Below the pieces are notes generated by a model. That model saw only the letters and a program-made list of their open reading frames with translations. It was not told where the DNA came from and ran no database searches. A DNA stretch of 64,000 bases from Entonaema liquescens (Eukaryota > Ascomycota > Sordariomycetes > Xylariales > Xylariaceae). Numbering within the stretch: the stretch's first letter is position 1; the number at the start of each line of letters is the position of its first letter. This document shows positions 1 to 12,123 of this stretch, piece after piece. Made by a program: the position numbers and the translations under genes. Location: assembly GCA_902805475.1 (NCBI GenBank), contig CADCSX010000014.1:124001-188000 (forward strand), given 5' to 3'.

Positions 1-1769
1 CTAACCCCGTCCGGACCTGGGCTCGTCTGTTCGACCCGGAGCCCGAGAACTGGAGCTGGGGTGCTCCGACAGCAGAACATAATGCCCAGAGCAAAGATCC
101 ATATGCCGGACGGGGGATCTACCTTTGTGGTTACCTCGAGGTTCCTTTAGACTACACCAACAGATCCGATTCTCGCATTGTTCGGCTTGCGGCTACTAAA
201 TATCAAGTGTCTGGTCTTGCGCGTGTAGATACGGCACAGCCCATTTCTCCAACCGGGCGTACCGCAGGCTCTAAGAGTGAGCGCACTATTATTGTTGACC
301 CTGGTGGTCCAGGCGCGAGCGGCACGTCGCTAGTCTGGAGGGCTGCAGAGAACTTCACGGAACGGTTGAGCGACGGCAGGTTTGACATCCTAGGATGGGA
401 CCCGCGTGGTGTCAACGCATCGTTGCCTTCCATAGCGTGCTTCCCCGATGACGCTTATAGGGACCGCTGGTCTATGCTTACCAGCCAGTACCGTGAAGCG
501 GCCGGACCACCTGAAGTCAAACTTGAATTGGCCGATGCTCTGAACAATGCTACCTTTTACGCTTGCAAGGAGAAGTACGGCGATATTCCCCAGTTTCTTA
601 GCACAGCGTTCGTTGCGCGCGATATGGAGGAAATTCGTAAGGCCCTTGGCGAAGACGAAGTAACTGGTTATCTTGTCAGTTATGGCACTAGCATTGGTCA
701 AACGTGGGCCAACATGTTTCCACATAGTGTAGGCCGTGTGATTCTCGATGCTCTGGAATATGTCCGTTATCATCGTCGACTCGGTGGCTTTGGTTGGGCT
801 GCGCTAGATAATACTACCGATGTCTGGCGTGATGGATTTCTAGGCGAGTGCCTCAACGCCGGTCCGAAATATTGCGCTTTATCCCAACCCAGAGACTCGG
901 AACCCGTATCATTACAGGGATTGGAAGATCGAATGAGAAAGTTGCTAGCCTCACTTAGCCAGCGACCCGTTGCAGGATATCTTGAATCAAGCGGTCCCTC
1001 TCTCGTTACATACTCGGCCATCGTGTCTGCTATATATGGTGCTTTGCACAATGCCAATAGCTGGCCTGCACTGGCTCAGATGTTATACGAATTAGAAACA
1101 GGAAACTCAACGCTAGCTGCAGCTTTTCTCGATCATTCCGAATGGGAGTACCATCCTTCGCTTCCATGTCCAACCTCACGGAGACCTCGGTCCCACGAAT
1201 TAGGTCCATTAGTTATCTGCGCAGATTCCTATGATGCACCTTTGCCACCCGATGGCTTGCTCTGGTGGCAGTCACTTTGGGCTAATATGACCATCCGGTC
1301 TTGGATATCAGGCAACGAGGAGTTCTTCAGTGTCCTCCCCTGTCAACACTTCCGTACCTACTGGCCTCCACCTGCCGAGCTTTATCGAGGAGACCTAAAC
1401 AACACACTCAAGAACCCTTTACTACTAATTGCGGAGACGCATGACCCGGCTACTCCTTTACGGAACGGGAAAGAACTTCTAGGTGAAATGGGCAAGAATG
1501 CCAGATTGATCATCCATCACGGCTACGGGCACTCATCCAGGGATAAATCTAGCTGCACCGACTCCATCATGAAAGCATTTATCCTTAACGGCACATTGCC
1601 TGCAGAGCAAGAGACAGCTTGCTACGCAGATGGAAAGCCGTATCTTTATGGGCTTGATGACACGGAATCTTTAAGCCAAGACGTCTTACCTCGTGATCCG
1701 ATCCAGATATGGCGAGAGCATATCGAAGAGCTGAGGTTGTGGAGTCCAAGGCTAATTCCCAAAAGATAA
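1..1769 (+). CDS. TAP-like alpha/beta hydrolase (peptidase S33 family), 5' end outside window
   Basis: The frame is open from the window edge (first full codon at 3) to TAA at 1767-1769, about 588 visible residues, so the true start and any signal peptide lie upstream. The first ATG-like starts inside are not credible because the conserved N-terminal motif (LCGYLEVPLDY, around 126-160) precedes them. Seen: the oxyanion segment DPGGPGASG (about 298-324), a nucleophile elbow LVSYGTSIG with Ser at 678-680, acid HDPATPL with Asp at 1443-1445, and base GYGHSS with His at 1530-1532, the last two in the C-terminal TAP domain. Known for the family: secreted or intracellular tripeptidyl aminopeptidase-like hydrolases; many fungal members have no proven substrate. 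Odd: the first Gly of the usual G-x-S-x-G elbow is replaced by Leu. It lies tail to tail with the next gene. The catalytic triad looks intact; the substrate is unknown. Confidence 0.9.
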   Translation, partial: NPVRTWARLFDPEPENWSWGAPTAEHNAQSKDPYAGRGIYLCGYLEVPLDYTNRSDSRIVRLAATKYQVSGLARVDTAQPISPTGRTAGSKSERTIIVDPGGPGASGTSLVWRAAENFTERLSDGRFDILGWDPRGVNASLPSIACFPDDAYRDRWSMLTSQYREAAGPPEVKLELADALNNATFYACKEKYGDIPQFLSTAFVARDMEEIRKALGEDEVTGYLVSYGTSIGQTWANMFPHSVGRVILDALEYVRYHRRLGGFGWAALDNTTDVWRDGFLGECLNAGPKYCALSQPRDSEPVSLQGLEDRMRKLLASLSQRPVAGYLESSGPSLVTYSAIVSAIYGALHNANSWPALAQMLYELETGNSTLAAAFLDHSEWEYHPSLPCPTSRRPRSHELGPLVICADSYDAPLPPDGLLWWQSLWANMTIRSWISGNEEFFSVLPCQHFRTYWPPPAELYRGDLNNTLKNPLLLIAETHDPATPLRNGKELLGEMGKNARLIIHHGYGHSSRDKSSCTDSIMKAFILNGTLPAEQETACYADGKPYLYGLDDTESLSQDVLPRDPIQIWREHIEELRLWSPRLIPKR

Positions 1770-2172
1770 TGACTTGACATATAATATTAAGCATTTACCT
1801 ACCCATTCGATATTATTCTAGCAATAATCCAGAAGCAAATTCACTTCTTGATATTATAATATATGGGCTCCAAAAACGGAACCGTGTCTCGCTATTATTG
1901 ATTGCTATTCTATCTAGGTGATGATATCTACCTTCTTGCACCCCAACCCTCGTACGGAAACTCCGCAAAGGGATGTAGGCGAAACACACCGGATGTAGGA
2001 AATTTTGGAATATTAGTATATTCTATATCGACTTATTTTACATGGGAGTTGGGATAGCCTTTCTACCGAGAGGAGGTTGTTTTTAGGGACTCAGCCATAC
2101 ATCAAATATAACACTCACCATTTCAACCCGTATTATCTCCCGCCTTCTCATCTCCTCCACACACACTCTAAG
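1770..2172. other. Intergenic, shared 3' region of convergent genes
   Basis: This stretch lies between the stop of the TAP-like hydrolase and the stop of the DUF5519 gene on the other strand. It is moderately AT-rich and should hold both 3' UTRs. No gene or repeat is evident. Confidence 0.6.
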
Positions 2173-2994
2173 TTAAGGCATTACCACCTCCCTATCACCA
2201 CCCAACACATACCGCGCACTCGCCACCATAAACTCCTTCCACACGCAAAACTCCTCCTCATCCCGCGGCGCGTAAACCAAAACATAACCCCACGGCAACA
2301 TCCCCATAACACCACTCATCCGATGCCTCTCCGCCCACCCGCCCTCGATAGCCGCAGCAGCATCCACCAAACTCAACACCATATGCGTGCTCCCCTCGGC
2401 ATGCGGGTGCGCAAACTCCCCATTTAACTTCCTAATTTCGTCCCGTAGACATACCCCCGACTGCGGGTGCAGCCACACGCTTCGGAACAACGGACCCTCG
2501 AGATTCGACGGCCGCACGCAGATTAGCGAGGGGTTGGAGCCCGCCAGCGCGTAAAGGAAGGACTCCTGTCGACTGCGTGTCTCGGGCGTGGCTTGCTGGG
2601 ATGACTGCCGGTGCGGGCCGACGAACGCGGGGACTGAGGGCCGCGGGCCCCTGCGCGGAGGGAGTGAGATGGATAGGAAGGAGCGCTGGCTAAGCGGACC
2701 GTAGGTTGTGGAGCGGACAAGTTCGGCGGTGTTGTAGGGGGTGGGGACGCGGGTGTCGGAGCGGGCGATGAGGCGGCCGAGGGATTGGTATAGGTATCCG
2801 AGAATATTGAGGGGTAGGCCGTTGGGGCCGAGGGCGTGCCAGGCGCGGTAGTCGGTTGCGATGTGGGAGATGAGTAAGGCAGTAGATACGGTGGCGAGGA
2901 TGAGGGTGGATGTTGTTAGGAGGAATTTAGGGTGCTGGAGGAGGGAGAGGGGGGGTGTTGGTATTCTGGAGAGGTCCATTTGATTATTGTTCAC
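2173..2994 (-). CDS. Luciferase-like domain (DUF5519) protein
   Basis: A single-exon ORF of 273 residues with ATG at 2994. The N-terminus has one hydrophobic segment (about residues 24-45, FLLTTSTLILATVS...), suggesting a membrane anchor. The C-terminal half carries the signature of the fungal luciferase-like domain: GEFAHPHAEGSTHMVLSL at about 190-207, GGWAERHRMSG after it, then LPWGYVLVYAPRDEEE and a conserved WKEFM. Known: DUF5519 proteins are widespread in Pezizomycotina, often as single copies, with no established biochemical role; the name comes from structural annotation and not from light emission. A second ATG lies five codons downstream (2979). The gene is compact and intact. Function unknown; the domain call comes from motif memory, without a search. 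Confidence 0.78.
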   Translation of the reverse strand: MNNNQMDLSRIPTPPLSLLQHPKFLLTTSTLILATVSTALLISHIATDYRAWHALGPNGLPLNILGYLYQSLGRLIARSDTRVPTPYNTAELVRSTTYGPLSQRSFLSISLPPRRGPRPSVPAFVGPHRQSSQQATPETRSRQESFLYALAGSNPSLICVRPSNLEGPLFRSVWLHPQSGVCLRDEIRKLNGEFAHPHAEGSTHMVLSLVDAAAAIEGGWAERHRMSGVMGMLPWGYVLVYAPRDEEEFCVWKEFMVASARYVLGGDREVVMP

Positions 2995-3641
2995 TGGCTG
3001 GATATCAGGAGTCAGTTATATATCCGCCCAAAAAAAAAGGTCTCTGCCACGGTTAAGTAGGTGATGTGGTGAGCCAGCATATTGTTTTATTTTTCTTTAG
3101 TACTAAGTTATGTCCCCTATTTTGCGAATAAACGGCCGGTTACGCGTAGGTGTATTACGTGTATGGATATACATAGATACAATATTTAGGATTTTTATGA
3201 GCATTCGTAGATGATGGATGGGGGCAAGCAAAATAGGGACGAAGCATCGCTGTCCTGCGGCATCTTCGGGGGTTGTACGGAAACTTACTAGCCACTTCGC
3301 CTGTAGGCTCTTTGCGAAATATGCCCCGAATCGGAAGTAAGCTTGACCTATCTCAGCTCGGAGACATCGGACGACGCCCCCTTTCCTAGTGGTAGATAAT
3401 ATTTATAACTACACTTTCACAGAGAGCTAGTTGTAGATTGTCTGACGTGGGTCATATATATATTTAGGTATAGCGGTTTAGCGACGAATAACTTGCCCAC
3501 CTATTAGAGGAAGTAATTTAAAATATAATCCCAGTAGGTAAATTTTAAACACATATCATCTAACAGTTTTCTTTATTCCTAGATTTTTCGTAACCAGAGT
3601 TTGCTCTACCCAAGTAGTCGTTCATCTCAGTGTGACAGTAA
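2995..3641. other. Intergenic, promoter of DUF5519 gene and 3' flank of the next gene
   Basis: About 650 bp with an A-rich tract just upstream of the DUF5519 start (around 3030). The sequence turns AT-rich towards 3480-3590, where the 3' UTR of the large minus-strand gene is expected. No gene is evident. Confidence 0.5.
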
Positions 3642-6600
3642 TCAGTCCAGCCAGTATGGATCTAAACTCTCCAGAAACTCCAAATCAACGTTAACGAAAC
3701 TCTTCCAGAGGTCGATCTCGCGGTGCCACGGCTTCGTCTGGATCGCAAAAGTCACCGCCGTGACGTACTTCAGCAGGTCGGCCTCGTCGAGGCCCATCAC
3801 GAGGATAGTCTCGTTGCGGTGTATGACGCGTTCTCCGACCCCGAGTTGATCCTTCAGAAGCTCGAGCCGCATCTTCATCGTGTTGTACATGCTCCACTCG
3901 CTGATGGGCATGTCCTTGGGGATGAACTTCCAAATCCACGTCCGCGCCGTGCTGTCGAGAAACGCGGTCGCTTGCCGGTTCCACCCGCCCAGCATCGCCG
4001 GGTAGAAGTGCGGCGCCGACCAGACACGGAGGACCGCGAATCGAGGGTTGCTGTGTTCGGATGCGAAAGCCCGCGCGAGAGGGAGGAAAACGGGCCACTG
4101 GTCGGGAGTCACGAAGCCCGGGATGTTCTTGGGATACTGGATCGCATTCTGTCGGTCGGCGTAGTCCATGAACAGGTCTAGCTTGCCTGGGCGGTGGGGC
4201 TCCGAGCCGGCAACAGCGTAGCCGGGGATAACTAATGGATCATTCTGCATATATCCTGGGGCGATGACACCAGCGAGGTATACTTGGACATAAGGTTAGC
4301 TATAGATTCGGCGGTTGTACGAGAATAGGGGGCTTACGCTTTGCGATGATGGGTCGAATGGCAACGCTCCACTCCATCGGGTAGATATCCGCGTAGAATT
4401 TATTCTTCGTCTTAGATTCCTCTAGCACTGCTTCCCATTCACGCCAAAACTCTTTCGGCCGGTGCTTGAAGCTGTTCCTCTTGCGGCAATCCGGGAGTGT
4501 CTTCGCACGCTCGGCCAGCTTGAGAAGGAGAGTGTCCTTATATTTTCGACCGTCTGTCGACTTGAAAAAGTCCGTTACGGGTTTGCATAGCTCCAAGTTT
4601 GGGAAGAACATGGCCATTGCAACGAATGCCTTGATGACATCCTGTGTAATGAACGGATGCGGCCAGCCCTCCCGCGATCCGCTCGTGTATTCCGTATAAT
4701 CGGTTCGAAGCCCGAGCCAGGCGATGATATTAACCACAAACCAGATCCACTCCGTCGACTCGTTGGTCTGGTGAGACCCGAGGATGGCACCAAGGATCTC
4801 GCGGGATTCGGCATACTTCTCTTGAGCACCCGGTTCTAAGTCTGCGGCATGGAATGCCTCGACAAACGCTGCATTAGGCGATTAGTAACCAGTATCATTA
4901 CTAGATAGGATGCTTGGCTTACCATCACCACGGTCCTTTTCCATAACCATCATTTTGTCTGCTTCCTTCAATTTAGATTCAACACCATCAAGGCTGTTAA
5001 TGCCGCCGCGGATCATGTGTGAAAACTCGCTCAGGAGTCCAACTTGACGTAGCAATGCCTTCTTCTCACTACTAATATGACTATGGTTGATTACTGCGAT
5101 CGCATCTTCCCATATTTGTGGTAAGCTCCAGTGAGTTACAATTTTCTTTTCGTCATCATCGCTATCCGATTCGAGATCTGTACTCCAGTCCTCGTCGTTG
5201 TCGTCGTCAGGAAGCTTACGTGGGTCTTTAGTTTGCTTGCTGAGCTCTCTAGCTCCTTCGGCTAGGACGTTGATCATCGTGGCGGGTGTCGTCTCTAAGC
5301 GGGTAATCGAGTTGGCAACCTCCCTGAAAGGGACATTCCGATTGGGTGTGATCAGCTCATCAGAAAAAAGGATTAAATCTTCAGCGGCGTCGGCTTCGTT
5401 GTAAAATAGGTACGGGGAAGAATCGGCATGCCCCTCGCCGCTCGTTTCGAGAACGGTCTTATTTATTATGTCCGTAGTTAAGAATGTGTTTGAGGGATCG
5501 GTGACGTCGTCCCACAAACTTGCAACTTGTTCTCCCGGCTGGATGGAACGAACACGCATCGTCTCCTTATCTCTTGTGAGGCCTCGAAGAAATGGTTCTC
5601 TATGCTTATATATATCGAAAGGTTTGGTTACCCTCCATGCCCTCCGTAGTTCCTAGATAGCGTCAGTATTAGGATACCTCGTATATTCGCGTTTGCCATA
5701 CCGTAACAATTATATTGTAAAGAAGGATAGGCTCGTTACAGGGAACGAAGTCCCAAAGCCACACTTCATAATAATCTTCGAAACCCAGACGCCATTTCCT
5801 CAGTATATCCACTGTATGAAAGTACTCGGGGCCGACCTCGAGTAGTACATCCCACTCGTTTTTGGAGGCGCGACCAAGTCCTTCCTTACGACGCATGGTC
5901 CACAGATGCTCCGAGTCGGGAGCAGTGATGATCTTTCCGGTTTTGCCGTCTCGCACGAGGACGAGCAGCTCTCCGGCGCGCATGGTACAATACTGGAGAA
6001 AACGGCGAGTCACCGAGTCGTTTCGTTTCATGTGGCCCACGACAATGTTTCTAGCTTCAAAAATATTATGCTGGCGTCGGTGCTGGCTCCGTGCGCCAAT
6101 CTGAAGGTGCCGGCTTTGTTTATGGGCATCGAAGTCTTTAAAATAGGGGAAGAAACCCTGCTCGACGGTTAGGATATGATTCCCAACGCTTGAATTAGAA
6201 GCATGGGACAAGAATTTGCACATCGTATGCATCTAGGATAGAAAGAACCGATGGGAAGGAAATAGACGATGCTTACAAGTTCATGTAACTGCTGCGTCAA
6301 CCTATCACTCCCCCAAGAAATCCAGTTCGACGCGGGGAAGTATTGCCAGACTGTAAGGAAGTTAAGCTGCGAGAATTCATCCCAGTTTCTACAAAGTTGT
6401 ACAGCATGCTTTAGGTCACAGTCTTTTGCCATGACAGAGAATTGGAGCCAACCGTTTCGAGACATGGAGTTTTCGCTTGAATAATTCCAGATGCTCTTAC
6501 CACAGATATGGACTTTCATCTTCCCTAATTCGCGAGATTTCTTGCTAAACGACTTCTTGAACTTTTCAAGCTCCTCTTCTTTTCCAACCAGCTTCTGACG

Positions 6601-8225
6601 CTGGGCAAGCATATTAGTCAGAAACCAGCCAGGGCCTTGGAGGTGGCCGTATCGATGTTCTTGGAGTATAACGTCTTCAAATGATTCTTCCTCGAGGGTG
6701 TCGTCATCGTCCTCCTCCACCTCGGGCTCGTCTCCCCTAATGAGATCCGCGCAAGCATCCCGAATGTCCTGAAGACTAGGTTGTTCCACCTTGAGGCAGA
6801 GGTCCCGTAGGTCGGATACGGCAATCTCGGGGTCACTGAGGAACGCTTCCACGCTTGGGGACCGCACAGCCGCGGGAAGTAATGACGCGTGCGATAAGAG
6901 AAGACGGCAGAATAAGAATAATTTGATTTCTTTTATGTCCCTCATCAAAGAATCAATTTCTTCATCCGCTAAGGGAGCCGTCTTAAGATGGGTGCCATGA
7001 GGGTTTTCCAGAGTTCCAATCAAAATCGGACCCTCAATATCGTCGTAGTTCTTTTCCACGCCTTCCTTAAGACGCTTCCTCATTTCAGATTCTGTCTCGA
7101 TATTACTCTTATCTGGCTCGGCGAGTTCCCCCGGGGGCGCCAAATCATCGTCTATCATTTCCATGATTCGGTCTTGACCCGTCAGACGATTGCGGGATGA
7201 TGCAGTAGCTCCTTGAGGTTTAGTTTTAGATGCAATAGGTGTAGGATTTACAGTCTTTGACTTTGCTTTCTTCTTCGACTTTTTGGGCTGCTTCTCCTCG
7301 GATACTGCGAGCTTCTCTATACCGATAGCTGGATCGGAGGAATCTGAAGCCTTCTGGGTGGAATTCTCGTTCTCGTCGATATCAGCAAGGACCTCTATCC
7401 ATAGAAAATGCTTTATAAGATCAACATATCGGCTTCGTTCGTCATCGATGACATCCTCGATAGGATCCCACATTTCTGCGTCGTCTTCGCTATCAAGTGA
7501 CACAGACATGCGTTCCTGGTAGGCCGTTTCGAGATAGGCGTCTTGGCGTTGCTTTTCCTCCTTCTCGCGCTGAGCCCGAAAGCGAGTCTGCATCTTCTTC
7601 CAGTGACGCTTGAACATAGCTGCCTCAAGCTTGACTTTCTTGGATTCCTTGTCACGGGTCGCCTCTTCTTCCTGTTGGACTTCGCGGACCCATTTATACC
7701 ATTTTTCTTTCTCGTAGAGAACCCGAGCAGTACGTGTCTCGAGTCGTTCAAGCGCACGCAAGACAATATGACGTCGACTGGAAAGAGTGTCCAGATAAGC
7801 CTGATGGCCATAGTCCATCTGGAGCGGGTAGAAGTGCTTATGATGAAGCTTCCGCGCGTCAATTACCTTTCCAAGAAGCACATACTCTTGGTAAAGATGA
7901 GCATGTATCTCTCGCAAAACATTCTCATCGCTAGCATCTTCGAATGTCTCGTTGGCTAGTGGGACCTTAGCTGTTTTTAGATAAAGGGGGGCATTATCCG
8001 ACAGAGCATCCAGTCTAGCATTTCGTCTCTTGTAGCCGATATATAAGCCATGGCATTGCTTTCCGTGGAATCTACAGAAGAGGTTCTCCCACGTTGTGGC
8101 AACAGCATTACATGGTTGGCTATCAGATAGGTTCACTGCCTATTGAGATATCAGTTATAAATCTGAGATTGGGTACGTGTTAGTTGGCTTTGACTAACTT
8201 GGCATATTGGATCTTGAGAAGCCAT
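3642..8225 (-). CDS. Large uncharacterised fungal protein, six exons, 1440 aa
   Basis: I do not recognise a named family. Exons (minus strand): 8225-8199, 8139-6277, 6232-5702, 5652-4923, 4868-4338, 4282-3642. All junctions are GT-AG and the phases join to one frame of 1440 residues. The first exon is only nine codons (MASQDPICQ); it is needed because exon 2 has no ATG near its conserved start. The N-terminus (residues 1-45) spaces Cys and His as in a small zinc-binding module (C8, C19, then FCRFHGKQC). About 110-190 is charged and probably coiled coil. Around 280-300 a Lys-rich stretch (KKSKKKAKSK) resembles a nuclear localisation signal, followed by acidic segments near 490. Another acidic stretch is encoded around 5150-5210. 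The C-terminal third is globular, Trp/Phe/Leu-rich and has no transmembrane segment. Intact and probably expressed; role unknown, nuclear location only inferred. Confidence 0.85.
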
Positions 8226-9051
8226 TGTAAATACTAAAGCAGTAAGGTCTAGTCAAGTAGTAGAGCTATCCAAGGATAGTATCCATAAGTATTTTTGCAC
8301 ATATAGTATCGTTTTATGAGATAGGTGACGATATGTATCGTAGAAATTGTTCTATCTGCTATTAGCTATGTACAACAAAAATTAGGCAGAAAAAGCTCAG
8401 GGGTATTTATTACCCACCCACCATGCCCACTTATTAAATACAATTAAGCCACTTAAACGTCGCCAATGATGCTCGGACCAGTTATCACTAGGTTCTGGGA
8501 TCTTGGACAAGATAAACATTTTATGACGAATCAACTTTCTTACAACCGCGTGCCTAAGGTTTCCGTACCTAAGGTACACGCGTATGGGTACGCAGAATGC
8601 GCGGTTGACCATGCTATTACTTATTACCGCGTCCTCTCTATCGAGCGCGGAAATAGGTATATTATCTCGTCGCGTTCGTCGTTATTATCAATATATAGGC
8701 GACATCCGTACGCCTGATTGGACCGGTATTGGGCGTCAACTACGTCCGAATCATGTATCCTAACGTGATGGATAGCTGATACGTGATGCCCAAGCTGACG
8801 CCTCATGCGCATGACGTCTCAGACTGATTCTGGCAAGTCGGAGCATGCCCTTGGCCGCTCTGGCCCTTCACCCACGTCTATTTGGGTATCTATTCTGGTG
8901 TTAGTCCATGACATAGTGATTGAGAGGCTACCGTACGCTGGAATAGCTCTGGCGATTCGAACCTAGTCGTGACGAGCGGCTTTCTTGTCCGCCTAGCTTA
9001 CTTAGTTTCGGTCTCCGTAGTTCGTGGATGTCGAAAGTTGAGCCCCTCATA
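8226..9051. other. Intergenic, promoter region of the 1440-aa gene
   Basis: About 825 bp between two minus-strand genes. The first part, up to about 8400, should be the promoter and 5' UTR of the large gene. The rest holds no frame with gene-like features, only short frames on both strands. Confidence 0.5.
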
Positions 9052-10015
9052 TTAGGACAGCATACCCACCCCCGGAATAGCTACAGTGGGCTTCGCCGGT
9101 TGATCAGACATTCGCGCCTGGTACATGAAAACCTGTGCCAGAGCGATTCTATGACTCAATGACTCTGCGAGTTGAGCGTTCTTGTCTGGCTCAGTGCCAA
9201 AGCTGTTTGTCGGTTTAGCGACAGAGTTAGATTGAAAAGACATTGGACGCAGCTGGGCAAGTGGTGCCCGTGCTTGTGGCGTCTGAAATTCCCAGCTGTT
9301 AGGGAAGGCATTAGTACTGTACTGCGATTTGAGAGAGCTACAGCTTGTGCTTGGCGTTATAGACAGAAAGGTTTGGGGAGAAGGGTTAGTTGAGTCGGAA
9401 CTACCAGGACGATTCTGTAAGCAGTCCTGGTTTGATTCTGTATAAGGTCCAAGACGAGTAGGCTGCCGAAATAGCGCACTTAGGCCGGTGTGATGTCCCA
9501 TTACTGGCTCAGTGTTGCCTCGAATCCAGGGAGATGGTTGTTTGGAGAGAGTTGGCGGCTGCGCGTCCAGAGAATTATGATGTCTGCTAGATGAATCATC
9601 TGGAAGTTTTGATGATCTGTTTTCCTGGACCGTCATCTCTGGCGACTGAAAATCTTGGTAGGGCGAAGGAGTCGCTGAAGCGGCGTGCTGTGGCTTGACT
9701 GTACTACTGCCATTACCCCCGAGAAACGGGATGGGTGTCTCCCAGTCCATATCTTGGTTATTCACTATCGTAGTTTGGCCTAGAATCGGACTCCCGAGCT
9801 CAGGATTCTGACCGGACGACATAGAAGACCGACCTACATGAGTTAGCGTCGTGAAATAACTCTTTGTATATTGAGATGCGCGTATTACCTAACGTCTTTC
9901 TCTTCCTGTTTCCCAGCCACCATCTAAAAAAATATCTTCTCTTGGATTGCTTTTTAGGTGATTTCCCCATTGCTACTGAAGACTTATCTGACCGACAACT
10001 CTTGAACCGTCGCAT
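9052..10015 (-). CDS. Hypothetical low-complexity protein with basic N-terminus
   Basis: Two exons: 10015-9889 and 9833-9052, with intron 9834-9888 (GT-AG, branch-like GCTAAC near the acceptor). The frames join to 302 residues if the ATG at 10015 is used, or 287 from the ATG at 9970 (MGKSPKKQ), which also has a good context; the start is undecided. The N-terminus is strongly basic (KKQSKRRYFFRWW, then NRKRK), a possible nuclear localisation or membrane-binding signal. The rest is rich in Ser, Pro, Gln and Asn and is probably disordered, ending in a short region with HRIALAQVFMYQARM that could form a helix. No known domain recognised. Splicing is supported by the exact frame match across the junction. 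Confidence 0.65.
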
Positions 10016-10832
10016 GTTTTCTAACCTCGTTGCATAAAATTTCACATATCACAACCTCACTTCAAACTTTCACGTAAGACTTTATGAGATAATATTTATA
10101 TGTAAATCTTGAACTTAGCGCCTCTAAGTCCTAGATATGTACCTAATAGGAGGTAGTCAAGTTGGCGATAGTGGGACCTACACCTTGGCGTGAAGCATGT
10201 CAGCATGTCACCAACAGGGTCCTAACAGAAAGCGTGGCTAAACTTAATAGGTAGCTAGCCAGAGCTGAATTCATATCCTCGGATAAATCCGGTATTGAAT
10301 TAGGGATGATAATATATTATACCATCTTTGTACAATGAATCCAGGGGTCTAAGGTGGTCACCGCTTGCTGTTCTGGTGGCGTCCTAGCGACAGCGTAGGT
10401 CAGCTCATTACAAAAGATGGTTCACCCGTCCACCCGGACGAAGAATAACGGGCCTGAGCAGACCAGTATGTCATTGGTATTACTTACGGACGACGAATGA
10501 TTTCGTCCGAACAGCTACCTACCCGTGTATGCCTACGGTGTAGGTACGTAGTCATAAACAAGGCCTCCAGGTGGGGGCCATTTCGTTGCGGCTCTGGGAG
10601 AAGTCGAACGGCCAAGCGATTAGAACAAGCGCTTAGAGTTACATTAAATATGCATGAAGCTCCCGGTTTCAAAATGTACGGCACGGTTGTCAGCTTAAAC
10701 GTACACTTATGTTTTATATACACGTGGCTGAGCCGGATAGATTATATACAACCAAACAGATAATAACCCAAGGGGGTTCTGTTTCATTAGTGACTCCTGT
10801 TCCTGGATGCCTTGGATATAGTAACCTCTCGG
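10016..10832. other. Intergenic
   Basis: About 815 bp between two minus-strand genes. Short frames exist on both strands near 10490-10760, but they overlap each other antisense and show no motif. I see no gene here. Confidence 0.5.
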
Positions 10833-12123
10833 CTAAAAACTGTCCACCACAGGCGCGACAATTGTTTGAGTCAGCGAAGGATGTCTATGTCCATCCTCAT
10901 CACTGATCCTATCTAACCCTGGGAAAACGACTATCTGATTCGGTTTCGCGCCGTCTTCGAAACGGAATTGGTACTCTGACGGCTGAGAGAATAATAAATA
11001 GCCAAACGTGGCGCACTCTACGATCACCTCTCGCAAGTGGTTCTCCTGCTCGTACCTGTCGTCGCGATCGCCTGATACGAAAGGCTCTAGGATGGCATTC
11101 AGGGCCTCAGCAAGCCGTTGCGCTTGGTGAGTGCTGGTATCTTCGGATGGGACTAATGGTGTCCTATCGCTTCTGCTCGAATTAAGCAAGAAGGTAGCTA
11201 TTTGTCGCCACCGAGTGTATGCGGTATCGACAACTATTACAACCATATATATTAGTAACTGCAATATCATTAATCGGACTACCTAGCTCACCTTCCGGGT
11301 TTCCTCTAAAGTTCTCTGTAGCAGGTATCGAGGCGGCGAACGAGGACACGGGCTCTGGGAGTAGAGATAAAGGCGAGGTCCCGTTAAGGGTGACGCTGGC
11401 AAATGCGACGCTGGTAATAATGTGCTGGATAGCACTGTATCGGTACCTTGGGCTCAGCACCAACGAAATAAGTCTCTCTGTTGATAATGCTTCGCTCTGG
11501 CCTACTCCTAGACGGGCCATCTCTGCAGATAGCATATCTATATCAGGGGAAACTGGTAGCTTGTGGTAGTTATTCTCGACATGTTGTTGCAGCAATTGGG
11601 TCAACGAACGAAGCTCCGCGCGTATTTCAGCATCTGGAGTTGGATCTAAGAGATATTGATCCAGCTGCAGTCTATCTGTTAATGATATATGACTCCGCAA
11701 AGGTTTCTCCTGGCCGTCATATTCGTCTCTTCCCGACCTATCACCTGACCCTCGCCGCTTTCGCCATCGAAACAAGAAAATTCCCGATATAACCCCAATT
11801 GCTAACCCCGCGACAGCGCACGCGATGGCAATTCCAGCTACAGCTCCACTGGAAAGGCCAGAGTTGCTACCTGACTGGATTGAATGCGTACCATTTATGA
11901 GTGACGGTGATGCTCGACTTGAAGACGTACTCGAACCCTCTGTGGTGGATGTAGAAGACGCAATTGAGGAGGATGTGCTCGTGAAGGAATACCAAAGTTC
12001 TGTCGTGTAACGAAATGTTGTCTCTCCCGGAAATATGGTGAATATTTGGACTGCTTCAAAAGAGGTTCCTGTCGTATATACGGTAGATACCGTAGTCCTC
12101 GATATACTCGGTGGCGCGGCCAT
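10833..12123 (-). CDS. Single-pass membrane protein with Ser/Thr-rich ectodomain
   Basis: Two exons: 12123-11292 and 11233-10833, with intron 11234-11291 (GTGAGC...TAATAG). They join to 410 residues. Residues 1-90 are Ser/Thr-rich with potential O-glycosylation and one NGT sequon. A strong transmembrane segment follows (about 93-120, GAVAGIAIACAVAGLAIGVI then IFLFRW), with a basic stop-transfer RWRKRRGSGDRSGR. The cytoplasmic half contains alternating helical segments (RLQLDQYLLDP, AELRSLTQLLQQHVENNYH) and a C-terminal conserved-looking part (YTRWRQIATFLLNSSR, LREVIVECATFGYLLFS). This layout is common in fungal plasma-membrane proteins of unknown role. No cleavable signal peptide is visible, so insertion would depend on the internal segment. 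Function unknown. Confidence 0.8.
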
